This document shows positions 59,665-64,000 of a stretch of DNA of 64,000 nucleotides, in pieces. A program made the translations under genes and the position numbers. Below the pieces are notes generated by a model. It did not search any database. It saw nothing but the letters and a program-made list of their open reading frames with translations, and was not told where the DNA came from. How positions within the stretch are numbered: the first letter of the stretch is position 1; every line of letters starts with the position of its first letter. This DNA comes from Streptomyces sp. R28 (GTDB taxonomy: Bacteria; Actinomycetota; Actinomycetes; Streptomycetales; Streptomycetaceae): the NCBI RefSeq assembly GCF_041052385.1, contig NZ_CP163439.1:3709001-3773000 (forward strand). Reading direction: 5' to 3'.

Positions 59665-62600
59665 ATGACCCTCACCCCCCAGCGCGAACCGAAGCCGGGT
59701 GCGAGACGCGCGGCCCGCATAGCCGTGGCCGCAGGTCTCGTCGCCGCGCTCTCCGCGGCCGGGCCGATACCCATGGCCCTGGCTGTGGACCCCGCGCCCG
59801 CCGCGACGGACCCGAGCGTCAAGTCCGCGCACGACAAGCTCGGTTCGGACGACGCCGATCTGCTCGCCGAGGCCAAGGCCGACGGCGACAAGAACGTCAC
59901 GATGATGATCGCGACCGCGCCCGGCCAGACCGAGAAGGTCGCCGGGCAGCTGGACGCGGTCGGCTCTGTGGGCCGCACCTACGACAAGCTCGGCTACGTC
60001 CGGGCCACCGTCCCCACCGGCAAGGCCGACTCGGCCATCGCCGCCGCCGCGAAGCTCTCCTCGGTACACGGCATCGATCTGCGCGAGGAGATCCCCCTGG
60101 ACGACCCCGCGGTCGACACCAGGAAGTCGGCGCCCGCCGCGACCTCGTACACGGGTCCGAGCAAGAGCACCCCGGCCGAGAACCCGTACAACCCGTCCTT
60201 CGAGACGGGCGCCGTCGACTTCGTGGAGGACCACCCGAAGTCGGACGGCCGCGGCATCACCATCGGCATCCTCGACTCGGGCATCGACCTCAGTCACCCG
60301 GCGCTGCAGAAGACCTCGACCGGCGAGCGGAAGATCGTCGACTGGGTCACCGCCACCGACCCGCTCCTCGACAGCGACCGCACCTGGCGCCCGATGGTGA
60401 CCTCGGTCTCCGGGCCCACCTTCGCCTACGGCGGCAAGACCTGGACCGCGCCTGCCGGTTCGTACCAGGTCAGCACCTTCCTGGAGTCGTACACCACCGG
60501 CGGGGACGCGGCCGGCGACGCCAACCGCGACGGCGACAAGACCGACTCCTGGGGCGTCCTGTACGACGCCGCGAACGGCACCGTCCGGGTCGACCTGAAC
60601 AACAACAACGACTTCGGTGACGACACCCCGATGAAGCCGTACAAGGACGGCTTCCAGATCGGCTACTTCGGCACCGACAACCCGTCCACGGACGTCGCCG
60701 AGCGGCAACCGTTCGTCGTGCAGATCCGCAAGGACGTGCCGATGGACCCGCTGGGCGGCGACTGGGTCGGCAAGAAGTCCGACTTCGTCAACATCGGCGT
60801 CATCGAGTCCGAGCACGGCACCCACGTCGCCGGCATCACCGCCGCGAACGGCCTGTTCGGCGGCAAGATGAACGGCGCGGCCCCGGGCGCGAAGCTCGTC
60901 GCCTCCCGTGCCTGCACCTGGACCGGCGGCTGCACCAACGTCGCGCTCACCGAGGGCATGATCGACCTCGTCGTCAACCGCGGCGTCGACATCGTCAACA
61001 TGTCCATCGGCGGCCTCCCGGCGCTGAACGACGGCAACAACGCCCGCGCCGAGCTGTACACGCGGCTCATCGACACCTACGGCGTCCAACTGGTCATCTC
61101 GGCCGGCAACTCCGGCCCCGGCGCCAACACCATCGGCGACCCGGGCCTGGCCGACAAGGTCATCTCGGTCGGCGCGACCATCTCCAAGGAGACGTGGGCC
61201 GCCAACTACGGCTCGGCCGTGCAGAAGTCGTACGCGATGATGCCGTTCTCCTCGCGCGGCCCGCGTGAGGACGGCGGCTTCACCCCGACGCTCTCCGCGC
61301 CGGGCGCCGCGATCAACACCATCCAGACCTGGCTGCCGGGCGCCCCGGTCGCCGAGGCCGGCTACTCGCTCCCGGCCGGCTACGGCATGCTCCAGGGCAC
61401 CTCGATGGCGTCCCCGCAGGCGGCGGGCGCGTCCGCGCTGCTGCTGAGCGCCGCCAAGCAGAAGGGCATCGCCCTGACGCCGGCCAAGCTGCGCACCGCG
61501 CTCACCTCGACCGCCGATCACATCAAGGGTGTGCAGGCGTACGAGGAAGGTGCCGGGCTCATCAACATCGAGGACGCCTGGGACTCGATCCGTGACGGCG
61601 CCACCGCCAACGAGTACACGGTCAAGGCACCAGTCGACACCGCGATCGACCAGCTCCTGAAGACCCCGGGCTTCGGCACGGGCGTCTACGACCGCGAGGG
61701 CGGCCTGAAGGCCGGCCAGAAGAAGACGTACGACGTCACGATCACGCGTACGTCCGGCGCGGACAAGGCGATCCGGCACGAGCTGCACCTGGAGAACAAC
61801 GCCGGTGACACCTTCCGGATCGTCGGCTCCGACGAGATCAGCCTCGGCCTGAACAAGCCGGTCACCGTCCAGGTCGCCGCCAAGCCGTCCTCGGCCGGCG
61901 TCAAGAGCGCGATCCTGGAGGTCGACGACCCGCGCACCGAGGGCATCGACAAGCAGGTCCTCAACACGGTCGTGGTCTCGGCCCCGCTGAAGTACACCTA
62001 CTCGGCGGCCGGTTCGGTGCAGCGCAACAGCAACAAGTCGTACTTCGTGACCGTCCCCGAGGGCGCGAAGTCGCTGGAGGTCGCGATCGGCGGGCTGAAG
62101 GACAAGAGCCAGACGCGGTTCATCGCCATCCACCCGTACGGCACCCCGTCCGACAACACCGGTACGCCGTACTGCTACAACAACTACCTCGCCGGCAACG
62201 GCTGCAAGCCGGACGTGCGTGCCTACGCCGACCCGCAGCCCGGCGTCTGGGAGATCGAGGTCGAGTCGCGCCGTACGTCGCCGCTGCTCGACAACCCGTA
62301 CACGCTGGACGTCACCATCCTGGGCGCGGCCTTCGACCCGGAGACCGTGACCGTCCCCGAGGCCAAGGTCGGCACCCCGGCCGCCGCCTCCTGGAAGGTG
62401 ACCAACAACTACGCCGCGATCGACGGCAAGCTGGCCGGCGGCCCGCTCGGCTCGTCGAAGACGGCGCGTCCGACCATCGCCGAGGGCGTCACGCAGACCA
62501 CCACGGTCGAGGTGCCCGCGGGCGCCACGTCGCTGGACGTCTCCATCGGCAACGTCTCCGACGCGGCCGCGGACCTCGACCTGGTGGTGAAGGACGCGTC

Positions 62601-62949
62601 CGGCGCCCAGGTCGGCAGCTCCGCCGACGGTGACTCGGAGGAGGCGGTCTCGGTCGCGAAGCCGGCCGCCGGAAAGTACAGCATCGAGGTCGTCGGCTAC
62701 TCGGTGCCGTCCGGCTCGACGGCGTACGACTACCTGGACGTGTTCTTCTCCGCCGCGCTCGGCAGCGTCACCGTCGACGAGTCGCCGGTGAAGCTCGGCA
62801 CGGGTGCCTCGGCCACCGTCACGGGCACCGCCACCGCGCAGGCGGCCGCGCCGGAGGGCCGCGAGTTCTTCGGCCAGGTCCAGCTGCTGAACGCGCGCGG
62901 CACGGTCGCGGGCCTGGGCAGCGTGAAGATCGAGAAGGTCACGCCGTAA
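59665..62949 (+). CDS. Secreted S8 subtilisin-family peptidase, TPP II-like
   Basis: 1094 aa. Signal peptide (IAVAAGLVAALSAAGPIPMALA). Catalytic Asp204 in GILDSGIDLSHP, His384 in SEHGTHVAGI and Ser580 in GTSMASPQAAG. The 180-residue insert between Asp and His, rich in Asp/Asn (DANRDGDKTDSWG, DLNNNNDFGDDT), matches the arrangement of tripeptidyl peptidase II rather than classic subtilisin. The C-terminal 500 residues form beta-sandwich and pre-peptidase-like domains. The ATG at 59665 follows AAGGGATG; the frame opens far upstream but without signal or ribosome site. Confidence 0.92.
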   Translation: MTLTPQREPKPGARRAARIAVAAGLVAALSAAGPIPMALAVDPAPAATDPSVKSAHDKLGSDDADLLAEAKADGDKNVTMMIATAPGQTEKVAGQLDAVGSVGRTYDKLGYVRATVPTGKADSAIAAAAKLSSVHGIDLREEIPLDDPAVDTRKSAPAATSYTGPSKSTPAENPYNPSFETGAVDFVEDHPKSDGRGITIGILDSGIDLSHPALQKTSTGERKIVDWVTATDPLLDSDRTWRPMVTSVSGPTFAYGGKTWTAPAGSYQVSTFLESYTTGGDAAGDANRDGDKTDSWGVLYDAANGTVRVDLNNNNDFGDDTPMKPYKDGFQIGYFGTDNPSTDVAERQPFVVQIRKDVPMDPLGGDWVGKKSDFVNIGVIESEHGTHVAGITAANGLFGGKMNGAAPGAKLVASRACTWTGGCTNVALTEGMIDLVVNRGVDIVNMSIGGLPALNDGNNARAELYTRLIDTYGVQLVISAGNSGPGANTIGDPGLADKVISVGATISKETWAANYGSAVQKSYAMMPFSSRGPREDGGFTPTLSAPGAAINTIQTWLPGAPVAEAGYSLPAGYGMLQGTSMASPQAAGASALLLSAAKQKGIALTPAKLRTALTSTADHIKGVQAYEEGAGLINIEDAWDSIRDGATANEYTVKAPVDTAIDQLLKTPGFGTGVYDREGGLKAGQKKTYDVTITRTSGADKAIRHELHLENNAGDTFRIVGSDEISLGLNKPVTVQVAAKPSSAGVKSAILEVDDPRTEGIDKQVLNTVVVSAPLKYTYSAAGSVQRNSNKSYFVTVPEGAKSLEVAIGGLKDKSQTRFIAIHPYGTPSDNTGTPYCYNNYLAGNGCKPDVRAYADPQPGVWEIEVESRRTSPLLDNPYTLDVTILGAAFDPETVTVPEAKVGTPAAASWKVTNNYAAIDGKLAGGPLGSSKTARPTIAEGVTQTTTVEVPAGATSLDVSIGNVSDAAADLDLVVKDASGAQVGSSADGDSEEAVSVAKPAAGKYSIEVVGYSVPSGSTAYDYLDVFFSAALGSVTVDESPVKLGTGASATVTGTATAQAAAPEGREFFGQVQLLNARGTVAGLGSVKIEKVTP

Positions 62950-62966
62950 TCGCTGGTACGACCATG

Positions 62967-62994
62967 GGGCGGGCGTCCGTACGGGCGCCCGCCC
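62967..62994. terminator. Subtilase/anti-sigma convergent terminator
   Basis: GGGCGGGCG (62967-62975) and CGCCCGCCC (62986-62994), 9-bp stem with a 10-nt loop, between the two convergent stops. Confidence 0.82.
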
Positions 62995-62998
62995 TTCG

Positions 62999-63766
62999 TC
63001 ATTCGCAGGTGGGCCTGCCCGCCTCGGACAGCGAGTCGGTGATCCAGGCCCGTTCGAGGGCGATGTCCTTCTCGCCGACAGCCCAGACGTCCGCTGCCGC
63101 GGCATGCCGCTGGATGCCGACCAGGATGTGTTCGCCCTTGTGGACGACGCCCTCCTCCATCAAGAAGGTCACCTCGTCTTCCTTGCTCTTCTCCGGCTGG
63201 TAGAAGCGGGTCACCCGCAGTGTGATCCGCTCCTGTGCCGTCCCGGGCAGCGGCTCCACGGCGGTGACGTCTCCCTCGGCGACCAGGCGGGCGCAGGCGA
63301 GGTAGAGGGGGTTGGCGAAGTCGGGGCCAGCCTCCTTGGAGCTCGCCTGGTCGGCGCTGCCTCCCGAGGAGAGGCCTGCGTCCCCGCCCTGCGACACCAG
63401 CCAGCCCAGGCCGGTCACCACGGAAGCGACGGCGGCCACCGCGAGGGTGCCGAAGGCCAGGGTGAACGCACGCCGCCGGACGCGGGAAGGGCGTCGTGGG
63501 GGAACGGGCTCGGGGGACTGGGCCGGGGCCTGGGCCTGGGCCTGGTCCGGCTCGGCGAGGGCCTCACCGATGAGCCCCAGCTGCTCCCGCAACAGCGCCA
63601 CATCGGCGGCAGCCGCCCGGTGCTCGGCCATGAAGGCGGCGTCCGCGCGCGTCTCGTCCGGCAGCGGTTCGCCGGTGATCGCGGCCATCAGCGCGTCGAC
63701 GCCGGTACGGCCGTCGTAGCCGTCGTATCCGTCGCGACCGTTACGGCTTTCGTTCTCGGCGGTCAC
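62999..63766 (-). CDS. Membrane anti-sigma-like protein
   Basis: 255 aa. N-terminal cytoplasmic helical region (DALMAAITGEPLPDETRADA then AFMAEHRAAAADVALLREQLGLI), a basic stop (RRPSRVRRR), one membrane helix (AFTLAFGTLAVAAVASVVTG), and an outer domain with two Cys. No zinc-binding HxxxCxxC. The GTG start lies one base after the ECF sigma stop, so it is co-translated and probably restrains that sigma factor. Confidence 0.75.
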   Translation of the reverse strand: MTAENESRNGRDGYDGYDGRTGVDALMAAITGEPLPDETRADAAFMAEHRAAAADVALLREQLGLIGEALAEPDQAQAQAPAQSPEPVPPRRPSRVRRRAFTLAFGTLAVAAVASVVTGLGWLVSQGGDAGLSSGGSADQASSKEAGPDFANPLYLACARLVAEGDVTAVEPLPGTAQERITLRVTRFYQPEKSKEDEVTFLMEEGVVHKGEHILVGIQRHAAAADVWAVGEKDIALERAWITDSLSEAGRPTCE

Positions 63767-63767
63767 G

Positions 63768-64000
63768 TCACACCACCTCGTCCTCGTGCAGGCGGGCGCG
63801 CAGAGCCCGTACCGCCGTGTGCAGCCTGCTCTTGACCGTGCCCTCCGGGATGCCGAGCTCCTCGGCGATCCCGCGCACCGACAGGTCGGCGTAGAAGCGC
63901 AGGACGAGGACCTGGCGCTGGGCGTCGGGCAGTTCGTCCAGGCCCTGGGCGACGGCGAGGGAGAGCAGGCTGGTGTCCTCGCCGGAAGGGTGTTCGAGCT
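63768..64000 (-). CDS. ECF RNA polymerase sigma factor, C-terminal part (truncated by window edge)
   Basis: About 77 residues visible. The sigma region 4 helix-turn-helix is LPDAQRQVLVLRFYADLSVR, GIAEELGIPEGTVKSRLHTAVRALR. The N-terminus lies beyond 64000. Operon with the membrane protein downstream, the usual sigma/anti-sigma order. Regulon unknown. Confidence 0.9.
   Translation of the reverse strand, partial: LEHPSGEDTSLLSLAVAQGLDELPDAQRQVLVLRFYADLSVRGIAEELGIPEGTVKSRLHTAVRALRARLHEDEVV

Noticed and set aside
59449..63105. Very long open frame antisense to the subtilase gene
   Set aside because: It is the GC-rich shadow of the subtilase frame, with no signal, motif or ribosome site of its own.
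1..64000. rRNA, tRNA, CRISPR array, integrase, transposase or phage genes
   Set aside because: None was seen; tRNA-like cloverleaves or CRISPR-like spaced repeats were not recognised, and the tandem repeats lack unique spacers.
1..64000. Secondary-metabolite biosynthetic cluster
   Set aside because: No PKS, NRPS, terpene or RiPP core enzyme was identified; the glycosyltransferase and MFS pump are isolated.

Overview
The window is high-GC DNA with GC-rich third codon positions, frequent GTG starts, many ATGA/GTGA stop-start overlaps, several eukaryote-type Ser/Thr kinases, mycothiol-type enzymes, a Nur-box sodF and RRHVDL-type leader peptides. Together these point to a Streptomyces (or close actinomycete) chromosome. 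No rRNA, tRNA, CRISPR array, integrase or transposase was recognised.

Layout. 1-15000: signalling and housekeeping genes. These are a truncated PQQ-type Ser/Thr kinase, a small membrane protein, an acyltransferase-3 protein, an HD hydrolase, a PP2C/SpoIIE-type phosphatase, an Eis-like acetyltransferase, Nei/Fpg glycosylase, ribose-5-phosphate isomerase B, an amino-acid permease, a large membrane Ser/Thr kinase, an LPxTG-like surface protein and BioY. GC-rich dispersed repeats lie at about 4.2-4.4 kb and 8.0-8.4 kb.

15000-21800: a sulfonate/organosulfur module. A ROK regulator is followed by an SsuA-SsuC-SsuB transporter, an FMN-dependent monooxygenase and a TauD-like dioxygenase. Two short reading frames have the form of cysteine-responsive leader peptides: an RRHVDL type before the ROK gene, and a second ending in Cys-Cys before ssuA. 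Five 17-bp tandem repeats follow the second one. 21871-23268 is a second amino-acid permease.

23269-26663: an NLR/STAND protein (NTPase plus TPRs) translationally coupled to a small helical protein. The two share a short glutamine/glycine motif, at the N-terminus of one and the C-terminus of the other. This resembles bacterial amyloid-signalling effector/NLR pairs and is the best candidate for an unusual system here. It diverges from sodF, whose promoter spacer is exactly filled by a Nur box.

26922-31542: four tightly coupled genes for membrane or secreted proteins (Pro/Thr-repeat protein, PrsW-like intramembrane protease, small membrane protein, 757-aa secreted protein) with no function I recognise. 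31592-43818: a sugar/polyol locus. A phosphatase and an FGGY kinase diverge from an ABC importer (binding protein, two permeases, two different ATPases) with a DeoR regulator, a 2-hydroxyacid dehydrogenase, a second FGGY kinase and a secreted glycerophosphodiesterase.

43818-64000: a zinc-ribbon protein, a mycothiol-type DsbA-fold protein with a CPWA active site, aminopeptidase N, an AbiEi/PD-(D/E)XK-like protein, a TetR-regulated MFS pump plus FMN reductase, a serine hydrolase and a degraded copy of it, a MocR regulator, a glycosyltransferase, a metallophosphoesterase, a Nudix hydrolase, a large TPP II-like subtilase, and a membrane anti-sigma-like protein beside a truncated ECF sigma factor. 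All calls were made by reading the sequence; no database search was run.
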